64,000 nucleotides of DNA from contig NW_019211454.1 of assembly GCF_002443255.2 (NCBI RefSeq), forward strand, positions 29,093,565-29,157,564, in the 5' to 3' direction. The stretch comes from Varroa destructor. Taxonomy: Eukaryota > Arthropoda > Arachnida > Mesostigmata > Varroidae. Positions 37,178 to 48,287 of this stretch are shown here, one piece after another; position 1 is the first letter of the stretch, and every line of letters starts with the position of its first letter. The notes under the pieces were generated by a model. The model was not told the origin of the DNA. It made no database searches and worked only from the letters and a program-made list of their open reading frames with translations. Made by a program: the position numbers and the translations under genes.

Positions 37178-37382
37178 TTACAGCCTTAGTGTTGTATATC
37201 TGAAATAAGCAGTCCCGAGGGCAACAAGTGAAACAGGTTCTGCCCAGAATGGGTCTGCGAGGAAAATTGGCAATGAGAAAGATGTTATAGAACTGGAAAA
37301 GTTTGCGGCTCTGGCAATTCCTGCGAGGGTGGCTAGTAGAGGTTGCATTACTTTGAAGTCAAGTTGACCCATTTTTGCAGCT
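37178..37382 (-). CDS. Candidate terminal exon, hydrophobic unknown protein
   Basis: On the minus strand a strong acceptor (GTTATTTTCCAG) precedes 37382. From there about 67 codons remain open to TAA at 37178. The peptide begins AAKMGQLDFKVMQPLLATL, has FSLPIFLADPFWAEP in the middle, and ends AYFRYTTLRL. It is rich in A, L, F and S and could contain one or two membrane segments. Codon use is even and protein-like. The same frame is open further upstream, to about 37492, without an ATG start. No AATAAA is seen within about 80 nt after the stop, which argues against a simple last exon. I do not recognise the family. Confidence 0.25.
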
Positions 37383-37499
37383 CTGGAAAATAACATTAGC
37401 GACAACTGACCCTGGATGTTCAGATAGGAAGCTTTTGACTTTATTGGGTCGAAGGTACTCTTATGTCCGTTTGTCCTAATTCCGTTTGTCAAAGTGACA

Positions 37500-38360
37500 G
37501 GATATTATGTCAGGGTGGAAATATTTTTACGAATAATAGTGCTGACAATAATAATGACAAAGCAATATCGGTTTAACCTTTTGTTAGGTAAAGAACAAAG
37601 ATAACTGGGTTGATTAACTACAAAATGACAACAAGTCTGTACCAGTCAAGCACTACAACTAAACAATGCTCGAATGGTAAAATAATTAGAATTAATCTCA
37701 TAGCTTTTCCATCCTCTGACAAGCTCTCTTCCGTCCATTAAGGCTTGTGACAGCCACGATCAGACTAAACGCGAGGCACACGGAAGCCGAAAATCTAGAT
37801 ACGTGCCTAACTTCGTGAACAAATAGCAGAATAAAGATCAGATAAACACGTAGCGTATCAAGAGCACATACAGGTACGTCAGTACATGACATGCGGGCCA
37901 TTTTGATACTTAATCCTTTTTGTTCTTTACAAAATATAGACGACTATTGTCAGATACCGTTGCTTGAATTTTTTGTGTTGCGGTGAATATTTACTTAAAA
38001 AAGTACTTCGTATGATGTAATTCGTAAGCCGTAATGCGAACAAGAATTTTTATCGTTATTGGAAGAAGTTGTAATTGAAATTGAAGAAATCTCCTAAGCT
38101 ATACAAAATACTTTCTTTTGAGTAATCATTTATACGTGATAAAATCCAAACGTATGGAACAAAGTCGAATACGGGGTAGCTAATAAGCGAAAAAATCTTG
38201 TTTCTTTCTCGTAAGTTGATCCAACTTGTGACAATACTTTAAACTCTTCTCTTTCATACAAATTAATAGTTGCTTTGAGCCATGTTATAATGTAAATATA
38301 TGCTTTAATTTTATTTACGATGACCTCAAGTTTTCCCGTCTGATTATGTCTTTATGAGGG
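37500..38360. other. AT-rich non-coding stretch
   Basis: Nothing supported. Confidence 0.6.
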
Positions 38361-38365
38361 ATAGT

Positions 38366-38452
38366 TTCCAGCACGAAACAAAGTCTACTTACGCCTGGCT
38401 TCGAATCTGGATCTCTAAGTTCATGAGGAAGATATGTCACCACTGCATTATA
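38366..38452 (-). mobile_element. tRNA-derived SINE-like copy (family copy C)
   Basis: On the minus strand, GTGGTGACATATCTTCCTC, AACTTAGAGATCC and a B-box-like AGATTCGAAGCCAGG (around 38398-38408) align with the 24.0 kb copy. After the B box it carries TCGTGCTGGAA (complement at 38366-38376), identical to the tail of the 58.1 kb copy in the same relative position and orientation. A tail shared beyond the tRNA part is what separates a SINE from a stray tRNA pseudogene. The candidate exon at 38490 begins only about 40 bases away. Confidence 0.6.
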
Positions 38453-38489
38453 TAGATTATCATTTAATTTATTGTGATTCTTTCTGCAG

Positions 38490-38597
38490 GAACTGAACGA
38501 GGTACCTTTGTAGCATTTCTACTAAAAGTGCAATACGGCCATATGGACACACTTTTATCCGAACTTGGATCGCGGTACCTCTTACCTTGGCGAAAGG
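38490..38597 (+). CDS. Candidate 108-nt internal exon, unknown protein
   Basis: An acceptor of good shape (GTGATTCTTTCTGCAG) precedes, and a consensus donor (GAAAGG|GTAAGTT) follows. The 108 bases are exactly 36 codons, and one frame is open throughout and beyond. The peptide contains RGTFVAFLLKVQYGHMDTL and ends GSRYLLPWRKG. No domain is recognised. A SINE-like copy lies directly upstream on the other strand, so an exonised or repeat-adjacent exon is possible. No partner exon is assignable. Confidence 0.25.
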
Positions 38598-38820
38598 GTA
38601 AGTTAAAATTGACCATAAAAGAACTGGATAGACAGAACATTGCGTTCACTTTTGAATAGAAAATTTTCTATTGATCAATTTTTCTTTTATTCCTCTTACC
38701 AACGATCGAATACGTTTAAGCAACAACGGTGTCTCATGTCCTAAATGTGCACCGATCGAGACAGGCCAACAGGAAACTTTGGAGAAAAACAAAATTCTTG
38801 TAACAACGCTTTTTCGATAG

Positions 38821-38840
38821 TCATCATCATCATCATCATC
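38821..38840 (+). repeat. (TCA)n microsatellite
   Basis: Six to seven uninterrupted TCA units. Confidence 0.95.
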
Positions 38841-39493
38841 GCGTGACCCCTCTTTTGATCTTGACGCATCACAAAAACATAAGCCCCGTCAGATCATGCC
38901 CCGAGTTTATAAAATGTTGTTCCCAGTAGCGATCATACTAATAGGTGAAATGTCGAATTATTGTCCTTTGTAGGGGGTAATAAAAAAAAAAATTTTCCAA
39001 AAGAATTAGCTAAAAAGTGATACTGAGTTTATGCACTGAAAACTTGTCGTCATCCGAGGGGCAAAAGAATAAAAAGTAAAGATTGCGCCGTAATAGGCAT
39101 ATGCGCATAAGGTCCAAAGTAATTAGACGGAACACGACGCGTAAACAATCTGCAACAAAAAGTCAAATTTAAGAAAAACAAAGTAGGCTATATCGGCTAC
39201 AGTAGAAAACAGGGAAATCACAATGAAAAAACACCGAGCGGAATCTGATAATCGAGAGAGGCGAGTATGCACGATGTGCATATATACAATGCCATTATAC
39301 ACATTGTCTTGCACACAGAATGGAGACACCATCAGAATTAACAGGTGTTAATGAGCAAATCTTTTAACTGAATGAGGAAAATACCAGCTAACTTAGAATC
39401 AAAAAGGATCAGCAATCATTCAGAACCAACTTGTTACCCAATTCCGTAGCCGAAATCTGTGTGTAGAAAAGAGAACTTATCACCTTTGTTATA

Positions 39494-39508
39494 ATATATA
39501 TATATATA
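39494..39508 (+). repeat. (AT)n run
   Basis: About seven AT units. Confidence 0.9.
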
Positions 39509-39982
39509 GTCTCAATTTTAGTTCCTACTTAAAATGTATGAAACGAACGGCGTGCATGGAAGCTGCATTTCGGAGGGTACTGTGTAAGGTCATACGGTTC
39601 AGGGTGCGTAGATTTTCTCGCTATAATATCACGATCGTCCTAAAAGGCCTAACAGGTTTTATGAAAGTAAATTGTTTGTGCACTAAATTAACCATGTCCA
39701 CCTATCATCATCTCATGGAATTTGACGTTTACACCGCTTTCTGACTTATTTCTCCAAATCTCTAAAAATTCAACTTCTATTCCTAGCCATCGCAATTTAT
39801 AAGTTATTTCAATGTTTGCCATTTTGTACAAGTCGTGCAAATTAACTGAAGGCAAGAACGATTAGTCAGTCGGTCATAGTCGAATGGATCCTAACGAGAG
39901 AGATCCTTTTTGGAAAGCTGGCCTCAAAGTGCGTCGTTGTTTTATTAAATAAGTCACTTTCATTTAAATACACATATCGTAT

Positions 39983-39999
39983 TATATATATATATATAT
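39983..39999 (+). repeat. (TA)n run beside a tRNA-like element
   Basis: About eight TA units, ending a few bases before the tRNA-like element at 40003-40070. On that element's minus strand this is its 3' end, where SINEs often carry a simple-repeat tail. Confidence 0.9.
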
Positions 40000-40002
40000 C
40001 AT

Positions 40003-40070
40003 CGACAAGGCTTGAACCAGCAACCCCTGGCTTCCGCAGCCAGATCTTTATCCACTTGAGCCACTTATCT
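40003..40070 (-). mobile_element. tRNA-like element, probably SINE head or tRNA pseudogene
   Basis: On the minus strand there is a perfect A box (TGGCTCAAGTGG, 40052-40063), an intact anticodon-type stem-loop (CTGGC / GCCAG with a 7-nt loop, 40027-40043) and a B box (GCTGGTTCAAG, 40011-40021). Spacing is that of a tRNA. The acceptor stem and the T stem do not pair properly, and the base before the presumed anticodon is not T, so a working tRNA is unlikely. It differs from the 9.6/24.0/38.4/58.1 kb family. A TA repeat lies at its 3' end, as in many SINEs. Confidence 0.6.
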
Positions 40071-41202
40071 CGTTTATAATAGTTTGTAGATTCTCCTGTA
40101 GAAGCCACGTGAGGAATCGCTGCTGAAAGGAGAGCCTCGCCCATAAACTATTTTCATTTGAAGGGGCAGCGTTAAAGAACGCCTTCAAGAAGCTATGACG
40201 GCTCTTCTAGAGAACCGTCCAATCAGGCGATTCGGAAGACAACGAGTAACAAGTCCTCCAAATATTAGGCATGCGGTGCTTCCCTATGTTACTAGCCCAT
40301 TATTCTGAGCCCTTCTTAAAAATAACTGTCACAATAATTATTTTAAATAAGGTAGACGCCTGATCTCGACATGCGAGCGTTTTAGAGTACTTCGTGGCGA
40401 TTCCGCTAGAAATTTTGACAGTCTCCTAGAACAGGAGGTCATTATCCCGCGGAACGAAGATATAAAAATTGTATTGATCTAATCTTTTCGAATATCTGGC
40501 GTGGCAAAAAGATGTCCTGTATCGATACTGTTATATAAGATTTTAAATCACTCAGTAATCACTTGTTAGATAGCGTGAATAATTTTTATCAGAAGTATCT
40601 CGTATTGATCATCCCGTATATTTACCATCGTGCGAGTTCCGATACGCACTATCTAATCATTACCACGTTCTCTTTCCCCCTGAAATTTTGCGTTCCTTCC
40701 CCTCTTTTAAATACAAAAAGTAGTGACTCATCCTTTCATATATTTATATTTCTATTTTTTATAATTGCTTTGTTTTCATTGGATGGGCGGCAGATCAGTT
40801 TCCTATTATACGACTCACGTGAACGCTCTTCGTAGGCAAATAAGCGAACACTTAGAGACCCTAATTTCCACAATGAGCCACCGACAGAGCCAACCTCTGG
40901 GGGGTTATCACTTCTCACGACTTTTTCCCGTTTATCATGGCCAGCAGCAGAAATCATGGTGAAGTGCGATGCCTTGTTTATGCTGCCAGTCGGCTGAAAT
41001 GCCGAGCGAATTGTAAAGTGCCCGCGACGGTTGTGTGAAGAAGACACATTTATATGGGACGAGTAGTGATACAATGATAAAGCGTTAAAACCGAGCAAAT
41101 ATTGCGCCCACAGCCGCGATGGCCAGGCCGACGCAGAACACCAATGTGACGTTATTTGTTTACTGTTATATGATGAATATCACTATATTGTGATTAAAGG
41201 AA

Positions 41203-41250
41203 TAATGATGATTAGGATGGTGATGAGGATGACGACTGTGGTGACGGCAA
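41203..41250 (+). repeat. Imperfect GAT/GGT triplet tract
   Basis: Degenerate run of GATGAT, GGTGAT and GACGAC triplets. Confidence 0.7.
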
Positions 41251-41568
41251 CAATCAAAATGACGATACAGGTGATGCTTTTGAGCTGTCCTGTATGCGCA
41301 CTCTGTTTTTCACGTAAGAAACTTAAGCTGGGGAAACTTAAGGATTGAATGGGAGATGAGATAACAGAGAACGCTAAAAGCAACACGGCGTCAATGATGA
41401 AGAACAACAACACCACCAGTACTATATGCTGAAATGTGTGTATCGGTGGGCGTTAGTTGACCTGTTAGGTCGTCCTTAGCACGAAAAAGGATGCCGACGC
41501 CGCATGTTGGTATCCTTCTTCTGCCATTAGCACTATTATTACCAAGAGCATTGGTCACAGCAGGCGAT

Positions 41569-41588
41569 GCTTGCTTGCTTGCTTGCTT
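41569..41588 (+). repeat. (GCTT)n microsatellite
   Basis: About five GCTT units. Confidence 0.9.
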
Positions 41589-43027
41589 TGTGCAGAGCTT
41601 TCCTCTCTCCTTCCATGTTCCTGGCTTTCGTGCAATAGGACATTGACTGAAGATCATCGACGTAACATATAGACAGATCTACAGTATAAAAGGTTGCGAA
41701 TCTATATTCCGTTATTTCTATCCTTACCGCATCAACGGCCGACAGGTAAACATGCACACAGCGTAACATGGCGTTTGGCTGCGGAGTTGATTATGACTGT
41801 GTCATCGGTATTTGCGTTCGTAAGATCGTCATTAGCCCCCTAATGGCCCAGCAAAAAGAGGTTGAATTTATGCTACAACACATTGCGTCGTGGCACTGAT
41901 GATATCACAGTTGCTGCGAATGGTAAACGCTGTAACGAACTTCATACGACAAACGAATGGGGCATTGCCTCTTTTTCGCTTTAAGTAAAAACAAAAAAAG
42001 GTGAAATTAAGTTGAAACAACTCAGAGTTACATACTGGCGTGGCTTTATAGTTGGCTACAGCAACAGCAGCAGCAACGGCAGATCGACGCCACAATACAA
42101 CGTATTGGGTTTGGGCAGCTCGAGGCACTTGTGGATCTTGAAAGTTCCTCGACACGACAGCCCCACAATTTTGGCTCGTCGTGAGACATAATTCTATTAA
42201 CTGCAGGCAGAAGGATGCTTACTATGAAAACGTCGTTAGAGTAATTATATTATGTGTGCGCTGGAAGTCGCGCAAATGGTGCCCATATAAATTCCGCGTG
42301 CTGCACGCTGAAAACAAAGCCGTCAACCTTTACGACTCTCCGAATAATGATAAGAAATATGAGATAGCCCTACCTGACTTACGGCGCATCTGAACGTGGA
42401 CATATATTTATGCCCAGTCGCAAGCAAAACGATTTCGACAAAGGAATGTTTTCGACGATTATACGTATCTGCTTTCTCTCATAGATTTGACCTAATCCAA
42501 GGACATTCGATGTTTTCCTCTATACACCACTGACCCTATGTTTAATATGTGAAATTTCCTACAGTCACAGTTCAATATCCATGAAATTTTTGAGGGGAGT
42601 TTTCGGAACAAACTAGGATTTAGTTTAGTGGGCTAATTCGTACCTTGAAGGGCCTTAAATTTATTTCCAATTTCAACTAAGCACGAGTGGTCGCAAAGCA
42701 TTACAATAAATGCACAAAAAATATAAGGTCACACCTGTATGTATCGTGTCGTTTATCAGCACAAGTTTAGTAAAATGCCAAATGTGTTTCATTAGTAGGG
42801 GCACATTAAAGTTGAAGTTGTTTAAAACAACATTATTATACCTAATATGGGGCCAATACTTTTCCGTCTCAAGCTATCATTTTTAAATGCAAAAGATGGT
42901 CTAACAAAGCTGAAAATCAATGCTATTCTGTAATCATATCAGTGATTTCATATAAACACAAACGAACCTGATATCGAATCCTTGTCTGTTTTTCTAGTTT
43001 ACAAGCTTATATATACATACATTAACA

Positions 43028-43097
43028 AGGTATATTACTTTATTATTAAAATATTATTATTTTATATATAATAAAATTATTAAAATAAAGACTTACC
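43028..43097. repeat. AT-only imperfect inverted repeat
   Basis: About 70 bases, almost entirely A and T. The two halves are imperfect reverse complements (AGGTATATTACTTTATT on the left; AATAAAGACTTACCT on the right). It could be a degraded hairpin element or just AT-rich chance pairing. Confidence 0.4.
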
Positions 43098-43669
43098 TAG
43101 TAATGAATGATTTCATGCATTCTAATTATAAGAATTGCTCTATCGTGAACGATTTTGAGATAAACAATCGTATTCATGTTACAAATCAGTATCTCAGGAC
43201 ACCTCTTATCGCCAGGAGCTAGCGTTTTTCCTAATGAAGATACCGCACTTCGATCCGGTGTTCTTTTTCCTCTGCGTCATATTACTTAATCGAGGATATG
43301 GTCTGTGTCGATTGTGATCGAGGTCCAGCTAAAGTTTTCACAAAACAAATAATAATACTCTATAAGCGGCAGGTTACTTGATGTCTATACGGGAACGCTT
43401 CGTCTAACACCGACCTCGCTCGCCATTAGATAACTCTGCTACTGCATGTGAGCTGAAAGTTACGGGCTACGTTTTTGTAAAACACGAGCGCCTAATATTA
43501 TTAATACAAGCAAAAAATGTGCTCCAATTTCCCACAAATGTCACCCGGTTTACATTGCTACCATTGTTGGAAGCTATTAAACAAAAACCTGCGTTCCATG
43601 GCAGTGTAAAGTGTCGCGAGCGCGTTCTTCATAGACGGGCCTGAAATTTCAGCTAGGTATCTTTTTTCC

Positions 43670-43696
43670 GCCTCAACCTAAATGGAAGGTTGAGGC
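43670..43696. repeat. Hairpin, 10-bp arms, 7-nt loop
   Basis: GCCTCAACCT (43670-43679) pairs exactly with AGGTTGAGGC (43687-43696). The arms are not simple repeat sequence. Confidence 0.85.
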
Positions 43697-44862
43697 TCAG
43701 CGGCCTCGCTTCCCTCGATCTACAGCTTTAGCTCGGTGCATGCTGCGTTGTGGGAATTCGCTCTAAGCGCATTACAACGTAAAGCTTTATTTATTTTATC
43801 CTCTTTATTCCCGTCCACTTCGGTTACTGTGCCATCAGCATGCTATCGTCGGAGCAAATTGTACACACGGACGTCCGTCGTCTATCCGTCAGTTGTTTAT
43901 TGTCATCACCGTAGACAGCGTTGCTGAAGCCGCCGACTTCGCCGTGTACTCTAAACCTCGATTGTCGGATAGCTCTTATCGCGCAATCTTACATGCTTCT
44001 GATAATAGAAGTATTGATAGTACTACTGCTGTCTCTGCATTTCTTATTGCTTTTGTTGCACTCCTGGCGTTCGTTCATTCGTTCCTTTGCGTCAATTGCG
44101 CCGTTTGTCGTCATACGCTACCACCTCGAATGAACCGCCAGCCAGCCAGCAAGCGGAGAGCGTCAGAACGGCAGTGAACGGCAGCAGGAGTCTGATGCGA
44201 TGGAGCGGATGGTTACATCATTTCGTTTACAGCCAGTTATCTTACATATGAAAAATACGCTAGTCTGTATGCAGATATGTTCGACGGTTGGGGCCACGCT
44301 CATAATCAGGCTGGCGGTCTGCGAAACGGCGTAGAGTGCCCGATATCACTTCACCGCCTTCGTCGTCGGCAAAGTATGGCGCAACCGAAACTACACAGGT
44401 GGCGTAAGTGTCGTGCACAATTCAACGTGTTTTTGTCTACTTAGAAGCAGCTTGTAAACGGAACGTGAAGGAAGGTAGAAGGAAGACAAAACAAAAATGG
44501 GCCGCTGGTAGGACATTTTCAACTGCTTCCGTACCCATCAGATGCCACCAACGCCAGCCGTTGTCAAATAACACTCGTTGATTTCCCCTTGGAATTCGAA
44601 TGTCCTGAGGTAGCTATTCCTGCCATGACGACTGTTCAGAGTGTGGCCGTCACTGCTTGCAGCGATGAACGGACTTGAAACCGGCGGTAATGAGCAGAGC
44701 CAGTACAAAACCCCATGACGCGGAACGAACGTCGTACGCCTTTGTTGTACGTTAAGCACACTCCAAACGATTCCACCGCAGAATACGTATTCTGTGCTGG
44801 GTCAGAACGTGCGACGTATTTCGTACAGCATAGCTATGGGCCTACCCGGCCGACGGGCGAGG

Positions 44863-44885
44863 AGGCTGGCTGGCTGGCTGGCTGG
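44863..44885 (+). repeat. (GGCT)n microsatellite
   Basis: Five to six GGCT units, then a GGTT variant. Confidence 0.95.
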
Positions 44886-45500
44886 TTGGCCCACTCGAAA
44901 CCAACCGCTGTTTTCTTCGTCTACTTCGACGTCAGCAACGTCAACAGCAGCAACGAATGCTACTACATGTGAACAAGCGGTTCTTATTGGCGCTTGTAAT
45001 TTTTAAGTGAGGCTCTCCCTGTCTCTTTTGCTACTGCTCTTTCCACCAGCACCGACCATAGCGGGGTTACATCAGCCTCTCCCACCAGGTGAGGCACAAG
45101 GACCAGGCCGATATAGTATACGACCGCTTATCCAATACAGTGGATGCATATAATATCACATTCTTCTATCGAACACGATAAAAAATAATAAATACAGTTG
45201 ATGTGATCAGCGCTTACGAACGTACATTGGCAAATGGAAAACTCGTCGTACGCCTAACGACGCTCACTAGGATAGTTATTTAAGATACCTGATTATGATG
45301 CTAATGCTTTAGTTAAACAAATGTTTAGATATAAGTCTTAAGTCCAACATAAAATAGCATCACAAAAGGTCCTGCTTCGTACTTCACACGTAGGAAGACG
45401 AGTTGAACAATGAGGTAGGACGATAGAATATCAAAATGAAAAATCAAATATAGTACTGTTTTTAACATTTACCTCAACGCATTGGTAAACTAAGGACTTC

Positions 45501-45560
45501 GTAGGGCATCGATTAGCGCGTCTGGAGGTTGATGGCTTAGGTATCGAAGCGAAAATTCGA
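45501..45560 (+). mobile_element. Weak tRNA-like trace
   Basis: TAGGGCATCGATTAGCGCGTCTGG resembles in pieces a tRNA D arm (the GATTAGCGCGTCTG part), followed 20 bases later by a B-box-like GGTATCGAAGCG with one extra base. No pairing arms are convincing. It may be an eroded SINE head or coincidence. Confidence 0.22.
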
Positions 45561-48035
45561 AATGTTTCATTTGTAGGGTATCAGTTAAGGCGGTCAATTG
45601 TATCATGATTTAAAAATTGACCAAGATTTACTTGGTCCGATTCGAATAACGGCTGCTTTTAACGTTCACCTGCCTAGATGGGAAGTAATAGTTGGTCTCT
45701 GTCAGTATCCCATACGGCATTCTGCGCTCACGTCTTGGCACCGTGGCGGTCAACTTCTCATTGTGAAAACAAATAGCCGAAGGGGTTACGTGCTTTTGTG
45801 CTTTGCCGCAATATATTTGTCTCTATAATGAAACCACAATTCACGCATGCGTCACGCAAACGGCATTCTAAGATGGATAACTTCACGGAATCCCTTCGGT
45901 CAAGTAGGACGTAGCTGCTTTGACCCGAGGCCAGATTCGCGTTTATCTGGAGTATTGTATGCGGGCTTGCCGTTAAACGCTCATGTCAGACAGTTCCTTC
46001 TCTTTTAGCTTTTGTCTCTTTTAGCTAGACAGTAACAGACAGGTCGCTGCGCGCCTGGTAGAGCCTGGTTAAATGCGGCCGGCCTCGAGCGGGCCCCAAA
46101 TTGCCGCCAGAGCTCACTACCAACATGTACAGATACAGTTTTTAAGCGACGTTTAGCTAGCGCGAATATATCAAAAAAAAAAAAGCTGAGCAAAACGCAA
46201 CAGCTATGATATTGGCATTAAGCCAGGCAGTATCAGCGGCAACAGAAGAGTTACACGCGTGGCCAACGAACAAACAACGACGAGAACGATAGAGGGGTAC
46301 GTCTTCATAAGAGCACTAGCGGCTGTTGTGGGTCGATTAATTAAACGGACCCTGCGACTCGTGCTATAACCTAATACAGTGATGAGTTCATTGTTTTGTC
46401 CGATTCATTGTCAGCGAAATCAGTCGTAGTGCCGTCACAGAATAAAATGCCGATGGCCACCGCGGGTCATCCATATCGGATCCACATCCTGCTTATCTGA
46501 AGAAACAGAGATGCCAACTGACTGAAGAGATATAGCTTTTGTCTAGGAGTATGTATACTGCAGACCTGTTGAAGGTGCGTCCATCATTTGAATGCGCACT
46601 AATAGCGATACTGTTTCTAAGCAAAACATTGACAAATGCCCACGCATGGGCCATCAAACAATGCGACAAAATTCATCACTTAATTCTAATGCACATTAAA
46701 CATACGCATGTTTCTATTTACATGTATAGGCAGACGCTAGAAAAAAGATCTGCTTCATTCGTCCCTGAAAGGCTAAGGCCAGATGAATGTCTTAGGACAA
46801 AACAGATGTCTCAAAGCCTAGTGTGGTGGAGTGCTCAGACGTCTGTGGCCAATGGCTAAAAAGCGCCATTTTTGATAGGTGTATTTTACGTGTACGTATA
46901 ATTGAGCTACAGTTGTGGCCTTCTGGACATCGATGAACGTGCGCGATCCCTCTAATTTTAATTAATCAATTTCGAAAATAATAACTGTCCGAAATCCAAA
47001 ATTAACACAAACGTACTTAGAAATTGATTGTCTGGTTGTATAAACGTCCTTTTATCGAGTTGTGAGTCGCGTTACACACTCGCTTCAGCTGGATAGCAGC
47101 GAAACGGGATAGCTAGGGCGAGAAAAAACGTTTTCAGCTCGTTTACTCAGTCCTTTCATACATTTTATTCGAAGCTATCTAAGCAGCAGCATCGCATGTT
47201 CCTTTGAATTAGATAAAAGTCAACCAGCTTTTAGAAACTAACAACGTATATATGATGAGGACAATTGATACATCTGTAGGAAATTGCTATTGCTTGGCTT
47301 TCTCTATCAGTTCGTTCTTCTATTATAAAATTAATTGTGCTCGTGTCTTGCGATAGCGGAGTGCAGCGGTGGAACTATGGAACCAGCGTCTGGCTAAAAA
47401 TGTTCGTTACGTTTTCAATTTTACGTGGGACACTTCTGTGCTGGTCGACGTCGGGGAGCGTATCTATCTCTGATCTCAGTCAGTGGCAGCGATTGTTCCC
47501 GTGCCATTGCGCGACGTGCCGAGAACGTTTTTACTATCGCCTCACCAAAATCATAGGTATTTACTTATGTAATGAAAAAAAAATATTGATAACAGATGCT
47601 TTCTCTCGGTCGGTCCGTTCGCCGCAAGTTACGTTAAGGGCCGTCTGCTCGATCTGCGTCATAAAACTTGAACACATTCAATATAAATTCATAAATTCTG
47701 TTCGTCCGTACTAGTGTTGATCATATCCTATGTCTAAAATAATGCAACAAATAATTCATTTTAAGTAATCTACACATTCTAACAATGCCACCGTGTCGGA
47801 TCAATATATTTATACGCCATGTCGATCGTGTCGAGACGTCCGAGTAACATGCTGTTCATCTTTAGGACACGCTTTCGCCGACCATCTTTCGTCACCCAGT
47901 TATTGTTAACTGAAGTCGGCAGTAGTCATAATTTTTCGGTACAGAACCAGATGATTATCTAAATGCATTATTCATCTTCACCGACGTGCATGCTTTGGTC
48001 GCTATGCTGGGGTCAACAGAGAACCTCACCAAGCC

Positions 48036-48050
48036 TATATATATATATAT
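48036..48050 (+). repeat. (TA)n run
   Basis: About seven TA units. Confidence 0.9.
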
Positions 48051-48273
48051 GAAGACAGATATCCACGGTGTTGTATCTTGTTAGTTCTTACTCAATTGGT
48101 CCATTCCGCTAGTTTCCCATCGAGGGGATATATACATGCATATGTACACGCAGTGAACATGATTTTACCCAGTCGGTTCCCAGCGTCGTTGTCGCCAGCT
48201 ACACGGTCAACTCGAGGTTTCTTTTGTGACTACAACTAGTGCTACGCAGAAGAAGCGGTCCTCGTAGAAGTAT

Positions 48274-48287
48274 GGGGGGGGGGGGGG
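48274..48287 (+). repeat. G14 homopolymer
   Basis: Uninterrupted run of 14 G. Its length is uncertain by nature. Confidence 0.9.

Larger units (their letters stand above)
38660..40000. other. AT-rich non-coding stretch with microsatellites
   Basis: No gene is recognised. A TCA microsatellite lies at 38821-38840 and TA runs lie at 39494-39508 and 39983-39999. Confidence 0.6.
40080..43560. other. AT-rich non-coding stretch
   Basis: No gene is recognised; frames of 120, 95 and 90 codons at 40.6-42.2 kb are featureless. The stretch holds a GAT/GAC-rich imperfect triplet tract at 41203-41250, a GCTT microsatellite at 41569-41588 and a very AT-rich dyad at 43028-43097. Confidence 0.6.
43561..45120. 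promoter_or_regulatory. GC-richer island, candidate promoter and 5' untranslated exon
   Basis: G+C and CpG rise here against both flanks. The island contains the 10-bp-arm hairpin at 43670-43696, a GGCT microsatellite at 44863-44885 and AAC/AGC triplets near 44930-44960. A strong donor, CCACCAG|GTGAGG, follows 45088 on the + strand. Several short frames are open on the + strand at 43.7-44.2 kb without motifs. Untranslated-exon status is inferred. Confidence 0.27.

Noticed and set aside
40003..40070. Functional tRNA gene
   Set aside because: Acceptor and T stems do not pair, and the base before the presumed anticodon is not T.
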